Source of the DNA: a virus
Virus record (IMG/VR): IMGVR_UViG_3300010885_058128
Span: 1-28,768 of that record
Strand: one strand, 5' to 3'
Length of the DNA stretch: 28,768 nt
Part shown: positions 10,928 through 19,641 of the stretch, in pieces
Layout: every line of letters starts with the position of its first letter
How positions within the stretch are numbered: position 1 is the first letter of the stretch
Notes under the pieces: generated by a model
Told to the model about the DNA's origin: nothing
The model's database searches: none
What the model saw: the letters and a program-made list of their open reading frames with translations, nothing else
Made by a program: the position numbers and the translations under genes

Positions 10928-11549
10928 AGATAAGATAGATTTAGATACGGCAAGAGCTTTAGAAGAAGTAGGAGAGATTATTATTCTCGACTCGTCACCG
11001 GAGTCTCTTCCTCCTCTAGGAGAAGAAGGATTACTATGGAGAGAAAACCTTAAGACTCTCCAATCAAGGACTAGACACATATCTCCAGACAAGCTTCTTA
11101 CTTTCTATAATGCCAGGTATACCATTGAAGTACCCATGGACAGTAGTCCTCAAACGGGTACCTTCTCCTGGAGATACTTAACGGGTCTGGAAACTAATAA
11201 GATTCAAGAGAAGACTCAAGATAATGTAGAGTATGTATACGTTTTTGTGAATGAGGGATATCCCCAACTTGTGAAGATAGGTATGACTCGAGGAGAGATT
11301 CTCTCTAGAGCAGACGGGATAAACTCCTCGGGAGTTCTTCATGAGTGGATTCCCAAGTTTGCTCTTCCTCTTTCAAAAGGCAGCGCCATTAAAGTGGAAC
11401 AAGCTGTTCATAAATACTTCTCCTCCCTGAGAGTAAATTCCGATATGGGAAGTTCTAGAGAGTTCTTCACACTAGACGCTCTTACTGCTTTTGATAAAGT
11501 AAGAGAAGTAGGAGCTCTTTTTATGATGGGTAATCCCATTACTTACTAA
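10920..11549 (+). CDS. T5orf172/MUG113-type GIY-YIG protein
   Basis: 209 residues from the ATG at 10920; a GTG directly before (10917) would add one residue. The second half looks like the T5orf172 branch of the GIY-YIG superfamily: VEYVYVFVNEGYPQLVKIGM (GIY- and YIG-equivalent strands, with the K-I-G-M-T-R signature), then a helix with A-D-x-I, a VEQAVHKYFSSLRV segment and the REFFTL terminal motif. The first half (about residues 1-90) is unassigned. Members are often nucleases or linked to DNA metabolism in phages. It shares a divided motif with its own 3' flank (see findings). Slightly GC-richer than neighbours. Confidence 0.75.
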   Translation: MYRDKIDLDTARALEEVGEIIILDSSPESLPPLGEEGLLWRENLKTLQSRTRHISPDKLLTFYNARYTIEVPMDSSPQTGTFSWRYLTGLETNKIQEKTQDNVEYVYVFVNEGYPQLVKIGMTRGEILSRADGINSSGVLHEWIPKFALPLSKGSAIKVEQAVHKYFSSLRVNSDMGSSREFFTLDALTAFDKVREVGALFMMGNPITY

Positions 11550-11597
11550 GGATATATCTAGGACTTGCGCGGCGATTCGTCACTAAGATCTCCGGAG

Positions 11598-11629
11598 TTG
11601 TTTCCCAAAATTATTTTCACTAACTTCTA
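11598..11629 (+). promoter_or_regulatory. Variant promoter before the sigma-factor operon
   Basis: TTG 11598-11600, exactly 20-bp spacer, TAACTTCTA 11621-11629. The -7 box differs at two positions from the early consensus. About 75 nt of very AT-rich leader precedes ATG 11704. Confidence 0.45.
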
Positions 11630-11703
11630 CAAAGATAAAGAAATTTATTAAGATTAAAAGAAACTAAAATTAATAAAATAAAATAATTTAATAAAAAATT
11701 AAA

Positions 11704-11877
11704 ATGAGAAATAAAGAATTATTCGTAAGAAAATTAGAAAAATTCGAATCCGAAGTTAAGTTAGCAGCATATCACTTCTATAGAAATGAACTACAAGAAG
11801 GTTCTGATAAGGTTGTAGAACTGTTAGAAAGAATTGGAGATATGAGGACTTTACTTAATACTGAAGAGCAAGACTAA
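11704..11877 (+). CDS. Small helical hypothetical protein
   Basis: ATG at 11704, TAA at 11875-11877; 57 residues. The sequence is a long charged helix (ELFVRKLEKFESEVKLAAYH, then DKVVELLERIGDMRTLL). Its stop overlaps the next ATG by one base (TAATG), so it is the first gene of the HD-domain/sigma operon. It may be a partner subunit for the HD protein, but that is inference from coupling only. Confidence 0.68.
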   Translation: MRNKELFVRKLEKFESEVKLAAYHFYRNELQEGSDKVVELLERIGDMRTLLNTEEQD

Positions 11878-12614
11878 TGGAGTTATCTGCAGAACAAATA
11901 GAAAAAAACTGGTTTAAGTATCTTAAAATCGTAGATACTTTTATTACTGGAGAACGTAAAACTAAACTAGTAGACCTTTATCTTGACCTAGCTGAAGAGA
12001 TGATGATGTCTCCTGCTTCAAGTAAACCTTCTTTTCATAATGCATTTCCAGGAGGATATATCGATCATATAAATCGAGTAGTACATTGTGCTATAAAAAC
12101 TAAAGAATTATGGGAAACTATGGGAGCTAGTATTGATTTTACTGATGAAGAACTAGTCTTTGCAGCTCTTAATCATGATCTAGGTAAAATAGGTGGAAAA
12201 GGTACTCCAGGATATATTCCTCAGACTGATAAATGGAGACAGGATAAATTAGGAGAGATGTATACCGTAAATAGAGATAACTCTTTTATGTTAATTCAAG
12301 ATAGATCTCTATTTCTTCTTCAACAGTATGGAATATCAATGTCAGAGAAAGAGTACCTAGCAATTAAATTACACGATGGACTTTATGATGATGTAAATAA
12401 ACCTTACTATATCTCATTTAATCCAGATTCTAAATTCAGAACTAACATCGTCTATATTCTTCATGAAGCAGATTTCTTAGCTTCTAAAATTGAATATGAT
12501 AGATGGAAAAACGAAGGAGGAACTTCTCAACCTAAAGTAGAGAAAACCAAGACTAGTTCAGGTAAAACGGTAAACTCCTCAGAAGGATTGTTAAACTTAG
12601 TAAAAAATATTTAA
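11877..12614 (+). CDS. HD-domain phosphohydrolase
   Basis: 245 residues with HD-superfamily metal ligands in order: H64 (GGYIDHINRV), H100-D101 (ALNHDLGKIG), a further H166-D167, and D199 (LHEADFLAS). HD proteins hydrolyse phosphate esters, often of nucleotides or cyclic nucleotides; the substrate here cannot be read from sequence. The last 30 residues form a Lys/Ser/Thr-rich tail. Similar HD proteins occur next to structural and sigma genes in T4-like marine phages, from memory. It starts within the upstream stop and abuts the next gene. Confidence 0.85.
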   Translation: MELSAEQIEKNWFKYLKIVDTFITGERKTKLVDLYLDLAEEMMMSPASSKPSFHNAFPGGYIDHINRVVHCAIKTKELWETMGASIDFTDEELVFAALNHDLGKIGGKGTPGYIPQTDKWRQDKLGEMYTVNRDNSFMLIQDRSLFLLQQYGISMSEKEYLAIKLHDGLYDDVNKPYYISFNPDSKFRTNIVYILHEADFLASKIEYDRWKNEGGTSQPKVEKTKTSSGKTVNSSEGLLNLVKNI

Positions 12615-12615
12615 A

Positions 12616-12909
12616 ATGGATATACTTTCAGTTATACTATTAGTTGCGCTAGTAGTTGCAGGATTTTTAGTATATAACCTATATAGTAAGGTTTATAGAC
12701 AAGAAGTAATAATAGAGAGTCAGATTGAGTATCTACGTAATGTATCAAACGTTATAGTAGAATCCAAATTATACATAGATAAATTAGACGAGAAAGGAAT
12801 TTTTAGAGCTGATGATGAAGTTGGAGTCTTTTTCAATTTTATGAAAGAGATTCAAGAAAATATAAATAGCTACCGTCTTCCGGAGAATTATGGAAAAAGA
12901 AAAGAATAG
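12616..12909 (+). CDS. Membrane-anchored protein with coiled-coil region
   Basis: 97 residues. One N-terminal membrane segment (ILSVILLVALVVAGFLVYNL, about residues 3-22) is followed by a helical, partly heptad-like region (SKVYRQEVIIESQIEYLRNV) and a conserved-looking block YIDKLDEKGIFRADDEVGVF. I recall the last block from T4-like cyanophage proteins of unknown role. Probably N-out or tail-in single-pass; the topology is not resolved. Its end overlaps the sigma-factor gene by 20 bases. Confidence 0.7.
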   Translation: MDILSVILLVALVVAGFLVYNLYSKVYRQEVIIESQIEYLRNVSNVIVESKLYIDKLDEKGIFRADDEVGVFFNFMKEIQENINSYRLPENYGKRKE

Positions 12910-13585
12910 TAATTACTACTTTACTCAAGGTACGCAAGATGCAATCGTAAAGTATAATTCAACTACTGACCTATTAGCAAGAGACCGTATATTTACTCAG
13001 GAGATTTACTACCCTTTCTACAAACTGGTTGAAAATATTATTCATACGTTTAAATTCTACTACACAGATGTTAACGATATTGAGAATTTAAAACTAGAAA
13101 TCGTTTCAGTATTAGTAGAGGAAAAGATTCATAGATTTGATCCAACTAATGGAGCAAAAGCATTTTCTTATTTTCAAACAATAGTTAAGAGGTGGTTAAT
13201 AAATTATAATAATAAGAATTACAAGAAGTTAAAGCAGGTTGGTTCATTCGATGAAATAGCTGATTCCTGGGAGACTGAAGAGGAAAAGGATGATGTTAGA
13301 GTTATTAGTTTAGCTAAAGTTGTAGACTTATTCGTAAAAAACTCTTACAGTAACTTACAGACTATCTTCGCTAAAGAGCAAGATCAAAAAGTTGCAGATG
13401 CAGTTCTAACTCTATTTAAGACTCGTAATGATCTTGAAATTTTTAAAAAGAAAGCTCTTTACATCTATATTAGAGAGATGACAGATTGCGAAACTCCTAC
13501 ATTAACAAAGGTAATAACTGAGTTGAAAAAAGAATTCTACAAAACTTATCGTATTTACCAGGATGCCGGCTTTTCTATAGAATAA
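12890..13585 (+). CDS. gp55-like late sigma factor
   Basis: 231 residues. The centre looks like sigma-70 region 2: NLKLEIVSVLVEEKIHRFDP (about residues 66-85, with the F-D-P turn), then GAKAFSYFQTIVKRWLINYN (about 88-107, matching the AFSYF...-10-recognition helix pattern), then a basic NKNYKK stretch. The remaining C-terminal part is helical and lacks an obvious region 4. This matches gp55 of T4, the sigma subunit for late transcription, though the protein is longer (gp55 is about 185 residues). The gene sits just before the late structural block, as expected. The only start is 20 bases inside the upstream gene. Confidence 0.78.
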   Translation: MEKEKNSNYYFTQGTQDAIVKYNSTTDLLARDRIFTQEIYYPFYKLVENIIHTFKFYYTDVNDIENLKLEIVSVLVEEKIHRFDPTNGAKAFSYFQTIVKRWLINYNNKNYKKLKQVGSFDEIADSWETEEEKDDVRVISLAKVVDLFVKNSYSNLQTIFAKEQDQKVADAVLTLFKTRNDLEIFKKKALYIYIREMTDCETPTLTKVITELKKEFYKTYRIYQDAGFSIE

Positions 13586-13597
13586 AAAGTTTCTAGA

Positions 13598-13610
13598 TAT
13601 TTATACAATA
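13598..13610 (+). promoter_or_regulatory. Candidate late promoter of the structural block
   Basis: TATTTATACAATA, 8 nt before ATG 13619, in the first gap after the sigma gene. Closest match to the shared motif TATTTATWnAATA. Confidence 0.5.
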
Positions 13611-13618
13611 AATAAGCA

Positions 13619-13966
13619 ATGGGATTAGAAACAACGATTTTTGGAACGAAAACGGTTTCCGATGTAATGAAGGAAATCTACGATAACTCTCGAAGTAAAG
13701 CAAAGCAAGTAAATGCTCTTATTGGAGAATTAAAACCTCTTGTAGAGAATGTAGGAGACGCTACATTAATTGTACCTATGATAAAGGAGTATTTAGAAGT
13801 AGGTATAAAGAATGATGAACATCTTATTAAGATGGTAGCACTTGTACAAAGATTTGATGGTGGAGGAAAAGGGTCCGAAGCTGATTTCTTTAATCCAGAG
13901 GAATTAGCTAAGTTAGTTGAACAAAGTCAAGAGATCGGTAAGAATCTAGATAATAAAAAAGAGTAA
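13619..13966 (+). CDS. Conserved hypothetical protein upstream of the spike gene
   Basis: 115 residues, helical. It has a hydrophilic start (MGLETTIFGTKTVSDVMKEI), a long middle helix (IVPMIKEYLEVGIKNDEHLI) and a Gly-rich linker (DGGGKGSEADF) before a last helix. No enzyme motif. It shares its stop with the start of the gp5-like gene (TAATG). Position in the late block suggests a tail or baseplate assembly role, by context only. Confidence 0.7.
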   Translation: MGLETTIFGTKTVSDVMKEIYDNSRSKAKQVNALIGELKPLVENVGDATLIVPMIKEYLEVGIKNDEHLIKMVALVQRFDGGGKGSEADFFNPEELAKLVEQSQEIGKNLDNKKE

Positions 13967-15132
13967 TGGGACTTGGATATAATTATAATCTTGCAAGTAG
14001 GGTTACTTCAAATACTTCTAACTTCAGTGCAGATCCTGTAAAGGAATCGGACTACGGTAGAGTTGTAGATATTCTTTTGGATGATACTAGAGAATGGATG
14101 AACGTAAGCGTTAATGAAAAGTACCCTATAGGTACAGTTAAATGTATACGCTTAAATAAAGATAATCAAGCTACAGATGTAATAGTCTATGCATATCCAT
14201 CTACTACAGCAATATCAAACTTTCCCTTATACAACGAAGTAGTAGCTTTAAAACTTGAACCTATATCAGATCTACAGTTTAATGTAACTTCAACAAGACT
14301 GTACTACTCTCATGTAGTTAATCTATGGGGATCTAAGACAAATAACTCACTACCTTCAGATACCTTTGACGGTCAAAATCTATTAGGACCTGATGCTATA
14401 TCGTTATCTGATATAAATCCACTATATCCTTTTCCTGGTGATACTCTTATAGAAGGAAGACAGGGACAGTCTATCCGTATAGGAGGTTTTAAATCACCTA
14501 AAAATAAGTTAGTTGATAACTCAAATAATGGGAAACCGTACGTACTTATCAGTAACGGACAGATTAAGACTGATAATGGAGTAGATCATATAGTAGAGGA
14601 TATTAATAAAGATCCTAACTCAATTTACTTACTTTCAAACCATAAAGTACCTTTAGAAGAAGCAAATAGTAGGAGAGATTCCTACGATAAGGCACCTACA
14701 AAAGCAAAAGACTACAAAGGTAATCAGTTGATTATCAACGCAGATAGGGTTTTTATAAATGCAAAAAATGAAAGTGTACTTATTTCTTCAAAAAAGTCCA
14801 TAGGGATAAATTCCGATACTTTAAACTTTGATGCTAGTACTTATATATGTCTAGATGCACCGTTGATGTACTTAGGGTCAAAAGCAAGAACATCTCCAAA
14901 AGGATTAAAAGAGCCGGTTATACTAGGTAATCAATTAGAGAATTTTCTAGCAATAATGTTAGATACTCTTCAAAATATAGGAGAAGCTATGATCGCAGCT
15001 GAGTCAACTACAGGAGGACCAGTAGGTAGTCTTAATCTTGAAGGATATTGTGTAAAGAGCTCAGTTAAAGTACTTCAGAGTTTACTAGGTCAGAATTCTA
15101 CTATAAAATCTAAAAAAGTATTTGTTGAATAA
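13966..15132 (+). CDS. Baseplate hub/spike protein, gp5-like without lysozyme
   Basis: 388 residues. The N-terminal third has an OB-fold look (YGRVVDILLDDTREWMNVSV, then PIGTVKCIRLNKDNQATDVI). The middle has LIEGRQGQSIRIGGFKSP, a segment typical of gp5-like spike proteins. The last part (about residues 250-340) is a beta-helix-like stretch (LIINADRVFINAKNESVLIS, then SIGINSDTLNFDAS). The end, IKSKKVFVE, also occurs in T4-like cyanophage gp5 proteins I recall. The protein trimer would form the central needle of the baseplate. T4 gp5 carries a lysozyme domain between OB and helix; none is visible here. Confidence 0.78.
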   Translation: MGLGYNYNLASRVTSNTSNFSADPVKESDYGRVVDILLDDTREWMNVSVNEKYPIGTVKCIRLNKDNQATDVIVYAYPSTTAISNFPLYNEVVALKLEPISDLQFNVTSTRLYYSHVVNLWGSKTNNSLPSDTFDGQNLLGPDAISLSDINPLYPFPGDTLIEGRQGQSIRIGGFKSPKNKLVDNSNNGKPYVLISNGQIKTDNGVDHIVEDINKDPNSIYLLSNHKVPLEEANSRRDSYDKAPTKAKDYKGNQLIINADRVFINAKNESVLISSKKSIGINSDTLNFDASTYICLDAPLMYLGSKARTSPKGLKEPVILGNQLENFLAIMLDTLQNIGEAMIAAESTTGGPVGSLNLEGYCVKSSVKVLQSLLGQNSTIKSKKVFVE

Positions 15133-15890
15133 TGGCAATAAAATCTAAGTTAACTAAGATAGTAGCAAGTCAAGTTGGACCTCTACAAGCAAAATTACGT
15201 TCTGAGATTCAGAAAAAAGTTCTTGAGTTACTTAAGGAGTTTGCAAGTGGATGTCCAAATCAAGCTAAGTTGCTGCAGATTATTAAAATAAAAAATAATC
15301 TACTTAGAAATATAAATAGCTTTCAAAAGAGGGTTGATAAAGTAAAGACACTACCTAACTCTCTTAAGCCCGTCATAAATACAGCTAAAGTAGCATTACA
15401 GATTATTTCAAATATTCCAGTACCGACAGCAGTACCTCCAGGAGCAGGTATTCCTATTAGTATACTTAATAGATACAGTAAGGCTATCAATACTATCTCG
15501 AAAACCATTGATGTACTAGAAGGAGACGTAGATTCGGTTAATACAATGGTAAATTCAGTATCAGGTCCTATAACGTCTTTACAGAAGAGGTTACAGTCCT
15601 TAGATATTAAAATACAACAATGTAGTAATGGAAATCCTGCAGTTATAGCTGAAGTACAACCTAAAGGAAATACAGGATCAGAAGGAACTCCTAATTCAGA
15701 CTACCTGTATAAAGGGTATACTTTAGAGATTCTTCAAGATCCAAATTCACCAAAAATAGCGCCAAGAAGATACGCTCTTGCTAAGAATAAAGTAGGTGTA
15801 GTAGTCATAATAGGAGACTCCTCCTTTAGTTCATCAACTCAAGTATTACTAGATGAACTTAAATTTAAAATAGATAATCAATTAATATAA
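15132..15890 (+). CDS. Virion structural protein, unassigned
   Basis: 252 residues. The N-terminal two thirds are helical and basic (KLTKIVASQVGPLQAKLRSE; later IKNNLLRNINSFQKRVDKVK), with a proline-rich hydrophobic hinge (NIPVPTAVPPGAGIPISI). The C-terminal part reads KIAPRRYALAKNKVGVVVII then GDSSFSSSTQVLLDELKF, which looks like a small alpha/beta domain that I recall from similar phages. It begins at the spike gene's stop. A tail or baseplate component by position; the exact equivalent in T4 is not clear. Confidence 0.7.
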   Translation: MAIKSKLTKIVASQVGPLQAKLRSEIQKKVLELLKEFASGCPNQAKLLQIIKIKNNLLRNINSFQKRVDKVKTLPNSLKPVINTAKVALQIISNIPVPTAVPPGAGIPISILNRYSKAINTISKTIDVLEGDVDSVNTMVNSVSGPITSLQKRLQSLDIKIQQCSNGNPAVIAEVQPKGNTGSEGTPNSDYLYKGYTLEILQDPNSPKIAPRRYALAKNKVGVVVIIGDSSFSSSTQVLLDELKFKIDNQLI

Positions 15891-15907
15891 ACTAGCTATT
15901 TATTAAT

Positions 15908-16303
15908 ATGAAAGTAGACCTTTTAAAAAGACTAATAAAAGAAGCCGTAAGTGAAGCAGTTCGAGAGGAATTAAATAAAGTTCTTTCCGAAAATGTAAGA
16001 CCAGTTCAAACGTTAGCAGGTACAGCAACAAAGTATCAAAACTATAGACCAGTAGTTACAAAACCAGCTCCTACAGGAGATCCTATTATGGATTTACTTA
16101 ATGAGACAAGAGGAGCTATGACACAAGCAGACTATCAAGGTATTGTAGGAGGAGATTCTCCTATGGTAGACGGAGGAAATTATAGTCAGTTTCAACAAGG
16201 TCCTGAACCGGGATTAGATATTTCACAATTTGATTTTATAAAAAAAGCAGGTGCAATTTATAATGCATCAAAGGAAAAAGATAAACAGAGACACGGACTA
16301 TAA
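15908..16303 (+). CDS. Conserved late hypothetical protein
   Basis: 131 residues. It begins with an amphipathic helix (DLLKRLIKEAVSEAVREELN), followed by a Pro/Thr/Gln/Gly-rich low-complexity middle and a helical end (FIKKAGAIYNASKEKDKQRH). The layout (short assembly helix, flexible linker) fits a small tail-assembly or scaffold protein, but this is inference. The TATTTATTAATA sequence directly overlapping its start resembles the late motif but is too close to serve it. It ends in the start of the gp25-like gene. Confidence 0.68.
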   Translation: MKVDLLKRLIKEAVSEAVREELNKVLSENVRPVQTLAGTATKYQNYRPVVTKPAPTGDPIMDLLNETRGAMTQADYQGIVGGDSPMVDGGNYSQFQQGPEPGLDISQFDFIKKAGAIYNASKEKDKQRHGL

Positions 16304-16713
16304 TGGCATTTGACGTAAAACAGATTAATCCTATAGATTTTCTACCCAGCGTAGCAGTTGGAGTAGCGCTACCTTTTTCTGCTAAAAATGCTTTTAGATC
16401 TACGTACACTACTCAAGATGCTTTAAAATCAAACTTAGTTAATTTTCTACTTACAGATACTGGAGAAAGGTTTATGAATCCAAACTTAGGTGCTGGATTA
16501 CGTCCTCTTCTTTTTGATCAAATGACCGATGATACTACAGACGCTGTAGAATCAGCAATACGAAGAGGAATCTCAACTTGGTTTAATAATATCAGTTTAA
16601 CTGACTTAAAAATCAATCAATCACCCGATACTAATTCAGTGACTATTTTACTAAAGTATAAGATAAACAATACAAACGTTCAAGATCAACTAGTAATAAA
16701 CTTTCAACAATAA
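16303..16713 (+). CDS. gp25-like baseplate wedge protein
   Basis: 136 residues, close to the usual length of the GPW/gp25 family. The diagnostic region is NLVNFLLTDTGERFMNPNLG with AGLRPLLFDQ right after (about residues 43-72), the E-R-x-x-x-P-x-x-G-x-x-L-x-x-L-F pattern. It ends with ILLKYKINNTNVQDQLVINF strands. In T4, gp25 joins the wedge and helps start the sheath. The gene shares bases with the neighbours on both sides (TAATG), as expected for a baseplate operon. Confidence 0.88.
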   Translation: MAFDVKQINPIDFLPSVAVGVALPFSAKNAFRSTYTTQDALKSNLVNFLLTDTGERFMNPNLGAGLRPLLFDQMTDDTTDAVESAIRRGISTWFNNISLTDLKINQSPDTNSVTILLKYKINNTNVQDQLVINFQQ

Positions 16714-18527
16714 TGACTCACGATAGAGATATAAAATACGTAAATAAAGACTTTACTAACTATAGAGATCAGTTAATCGAATTTAGTAAGAGCTACTTCC
16801 CAGATACTTATAATGACTTTTCACCAACATCACCAGGTATGATGTTTATCGAAATGGCAGCATACGTAGGAGACGTTCTATCTTTCTACCAGGATATTCA
16901 GCTTCAGGAAACGTACTTACAGTATGCTAAGAATCCTAGTAACCTATATACCTTAGCTTACATGATGGGATATAGACCTAAGGTAACATCAGTATCTCAA
17001 GTAGATGTTAGTTTTAGTCAAACAGTAGGAGTAGATGGAGGAGGAAATCCAAACTGGAATCAAGCAATGAAAATTGATGCTAACGCACAATTAATATCAA
17101 CTTCAGGAGGTAACATTAAGTTTATTGTAGATAGACCTATTAATTTTAAATTTTCAAGTTCTTACGATCCTACAGACGTTCAAGTTGCAACATTATCAGG
17201 AACTGCGCCAGCTACGTTTACTTTAACTAAAAAAGCTAGAGCTATTTCAGGTGAACTTAAAACGCAGACTGAAGTTATAACGTCAGTAGAGAAGTTTAAA
17301 ACAATAACAGTATCGGATACAAATATAGTAGGTATTATTTCTATAGTAGACAGTAACGGTAATACATGGTATGAAGTTCCTTTCCTAGGACAAGATACAA
17401 TCTTTAACGATAGTACCAATACGTCTTCCGATAGTTCGCAAGTTCCCTACTTACTTACATTACAGAAAGTACCTAGACGGTTTGTAACTAGACTAGATTC
17501 ATCAGGAATCTTGACAATTCAGTTCGGTTCAGGTATAACAGGGCAAGATGATTCAGTACTTACTCCTGATCCAACTAATGTAGGATTTGGATCTACTCAA
17601 GGAATATCTAGAATAGATTATGCATACGATCCTTCAAACTTTCTAAACTCACAAGCATACGGACTAACTCCTTCGAATACTACTCTAACAATCACGTATT
17701 TAGTAGGAGGTGGAGTTGAATCGAACGTACCTGCAAATACAATAACAACAGTATCTGCAACTAAATCTGCAACTGATACAACGTACATAAATACATTAAC
17801 AGTAAATAACTTACAAGCAGCAACAGGAGGAAAAGACGGAGATAGCGTAGACGATTTACGTCAAAACTCGATGAGAGCATTTAACGAACAAGGAAGAGCA
17901 GTAACCTTACAGGATTCCACAGTGAGAGCTTTATCACTACCTCCTAAGTACGGATCAGTTGCAAAAATATACGTAACACAGGATCAATTAACAAATCCAA
18001 ACTCAAGTACAGATAATATTCTCGATAGTAATCCTTTATCACTATCAATGTATATGTTAGCATATGATCTTAACAAGAATCTTATAAACGTATCTACTAA
18101 TTTAAAAAACAACTTAAAACAGTATCTAGCTCAGTATATGATATTAACAGACGCACTTAACTTAAAGGATGCTTTTGTTGTCAACGTCGAGTTAGATTTT
18201 GATATAATAGTTCAACCTAACTATATAGGAAGGGATGTACTAGTTACTTGTACAGAAAAGCTAAAAGAGTACTTTGATATAACGAAATGGAGTATCAATC
18301 AACCTATTAATATATCAAGTCTGTATACGCTTTTAGATCAAGTAAAAGGTGTTCAAACAGTACAGAAAATTAAACTAGTAAATAAAGTAGGAGGAGATTA
18401 TTCACAATATGCATACGATCTTGATGGAGCAACTAGAAATAATGTACTTTATCCATCTTACGATCCTATGATCTTTGAAATAAAATACCCAGACACAGAT
18501 ATTAAAGGAAGAATAACAACACTATAA
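16713..18527 (+). CDS. gp6-like baseplate wedge protein (baseplate J family)
   Basis: 604 residues. The N-terminus (about residues 8-75) has KDFTNYRDQLIEFSKSYFPD, then FSPTSPGMMFIEMAAYVGDV and LSFYQDIQLQETYLQYAKNP, typical of gp6 in T4-like phages. A beta-rich domain follows. The segment TGGKDGDSVDDLRQNSMRAF (about 371-390) matches the conserved baseplate-J core. The C-terminal domain contains ITKWSINQPINISSLYTLLD. In T4, gp6 dimers form the inner ring of the baseplate and hold the wedges together. It directly follows the gp25-like gene, as in other T4-like phages. Confidence 0.88.
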   Translation: MTHDRDIKYVNKDFTNYRDQLIEFSKSYFPDTYNDFSPTSPGMMFIEMAAYVGDVLSFYQDIQLQETYLQYAKNPSNLYTLAYMMGYRPKVTSVSQVDVSFSQTVGVDGGGNPNWNQAMKIDANAQLISTSGGNIKFIVDRPINFKFSSSYDPTDVQVATLSGTAPATFTLTKKARAISGELKTQTEVITSVEKFKTITVSDTNIVGIISIVDSNGNTWYEVPFLGQDTIFNDSTNTSSDSSQVPYLLTLQKVPRRFVTRLDSSGILTIQFGSGITGQDDSVLTPDPTNVGFGSTQGISRIDYAYDPSNFLNSQAYGLTPSNTTLTITYLVGGGVESNVPANTITTVSATKSATDTTYINTLTVNNLQAATGGKDGDSVDDLRQNSMRAFNEQGRAVTLQDSTVRALSLPPKYGSVAKIYVTQDQLTNPNSSTDNILDSNPLSLSMYMLAYDLNKNLINVSTNLKNNLKQYLAQYMILTDALNLKDAFVVNVELDFDIIVQPNYIGRDVLVTCTEKLKEYFDITKWSINQPINISSLYTLLDQVKGVQTVQKIKLVNKVGGDYSQYAYDLDGATRNNVLYPSYDPMIFEIKYPDTDIKGRITTL

Positions 18528-18528
18528 A

Positions 18529-19641
18529 ATGGCAGTATATAGAATATTTCCCGAAAAAGATGCATTTATATCATCAGAAATTCCAACAGGTAATGCTGGA
18601 AAGGATGAAATAATTGAGATAGGAGGTTACAAAGATCTTTCGAATATCGGAAGAACCAACCGTATACTTACTCAGTATAGAACATCGGAAATACAGGACG
18701 TAATTACAAATAAGATAGGTTCAAGTAACTATAGTGCAAGTCTTTGTCTATATCTAGCAGATGCTACAGAAATTCCAGTCGACTATGTTTTGTATGCCTA
18801 TCCAGTTTCTGGAACATGGGATAGTGGAGTAGGTAAGTTTGGAGATACACCAATAGATATTACAGGAGTATCTTGGAAGTATAGACAAGCAGGAGGAATA
18901 TCAGCTTGGAGTACATCATCTTTCACAGCAGGAGTAACAGCATCTTTTCAGTCAGGATCAACTCAAGGAGGAGCAACTTGGTATACAGGATCAGCAGGAG
19001 TTAATTTAGAGTTTACACAATCACATACTTTAAACTCAACTAACGATGTTAATATTAACGTTACAAGAGCTATACAACTAATTAACGCAAATACTCTTAC
19101 TAATAACGGGTTTATTTTAAAACTGCCAAATAATCTTGAATACAATACTACATCTTCTATAAAATTAAAGTACTTTGGTGTCGATACAAATACAATCTAT
19201 CCACCCTTTTTAGAGTTTAAATGGGATGATAGTACTTATAATACAGGATCACTTTCAGTTCTTTCAAACAGTACCTCTATAATTAATCTTACAAACAGTA
19301 AAGGAAAGTATGTAGATAACGGTACGCAAAGATTTAGACTATCAGCAAGACCTAAATATCCAGTTAGATCTTTTACAACAACTTCAGCTTACTTAACTAA
19401 CTACGCTCTTCCTTCAGCTTCTTACTGGGGACTGAGAGATGAAAACACACAGGAAATGGTAGTTGATTTTGATACTAATTTTACAAAAATAAGCTGTGAC
19501 CCTAATGGAGCATTTTTTGATATCTATATGGACGGTTTACAACCTGAAAGATATTATCGCTTACTAGTTAAGACAACTTTAGATGGAAGCACTACAGTGA
19601 TAGATAATCAGAACATATTTAAAGTAGTAAGAAATGGCTAA
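18529..19641 (+). CDS. Baseplate-region structural protein (DNRLRE-like look)
   Basis: 370 residues. The N-terminus VYRIFPEKDAFISSEIPTGN and the block ASLCLYLADATEIPVDYVLY with AYPVSGTWDSGVGKF (about residues 67-104) resemble the disaggregatase-related/DNRLRE beta-sandwich pattern. The rest is beta-rich, Ser/Thr/Asn-rich and fibre-like, with a later LQPERYYRLLVKTTL segment. By position between gp6-like and the large protein it may take the place of a gp7/gp8-type wedge subunit, but I cannot confirm that. Its last bases overlap the next gene by eight. Confidence 0.65.
   Translation: MAVYRIFPEKDAFISSEIPTGNAGKDEIIEIGGYKDLSNIGRTNRILTQYRTSEIQDVITNKIGSSNYSASLCLYLADATEIPVDYVLYAYPVSGTWDSGVGKFGDTPIDITGVSWKYRQAGGISAWSTSSFTAGVTASFQSGSTQGGATWYTGSAGVNLEFTQSHTLNSTNDVNINVTRAIQLINANTLTNNGFILKLPNNLEYNTTSSIKLKYFGVDTNTIYPPFLEFKWDDSTYNTGSLSVLSNSTSIINLTNSKGKYVDNGTQRFRLSARPKYPVRSFTTTSAYLTNYALPSASYWGLRDENTQEMVVDFDTNFTKISCDPNGAFFDIYMDGLQPERYYRLLVKTTLDGSTTVIDNQNIFKVVRNG

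Noticed and set aside
15897-15908. TATTTATTAATA as the late promoter of the 15908 gene
   Set aside because: The motif is good, but it touches the ATG, so transcription would begin inside the gene; a role for a downstream gene cannot be excluded.
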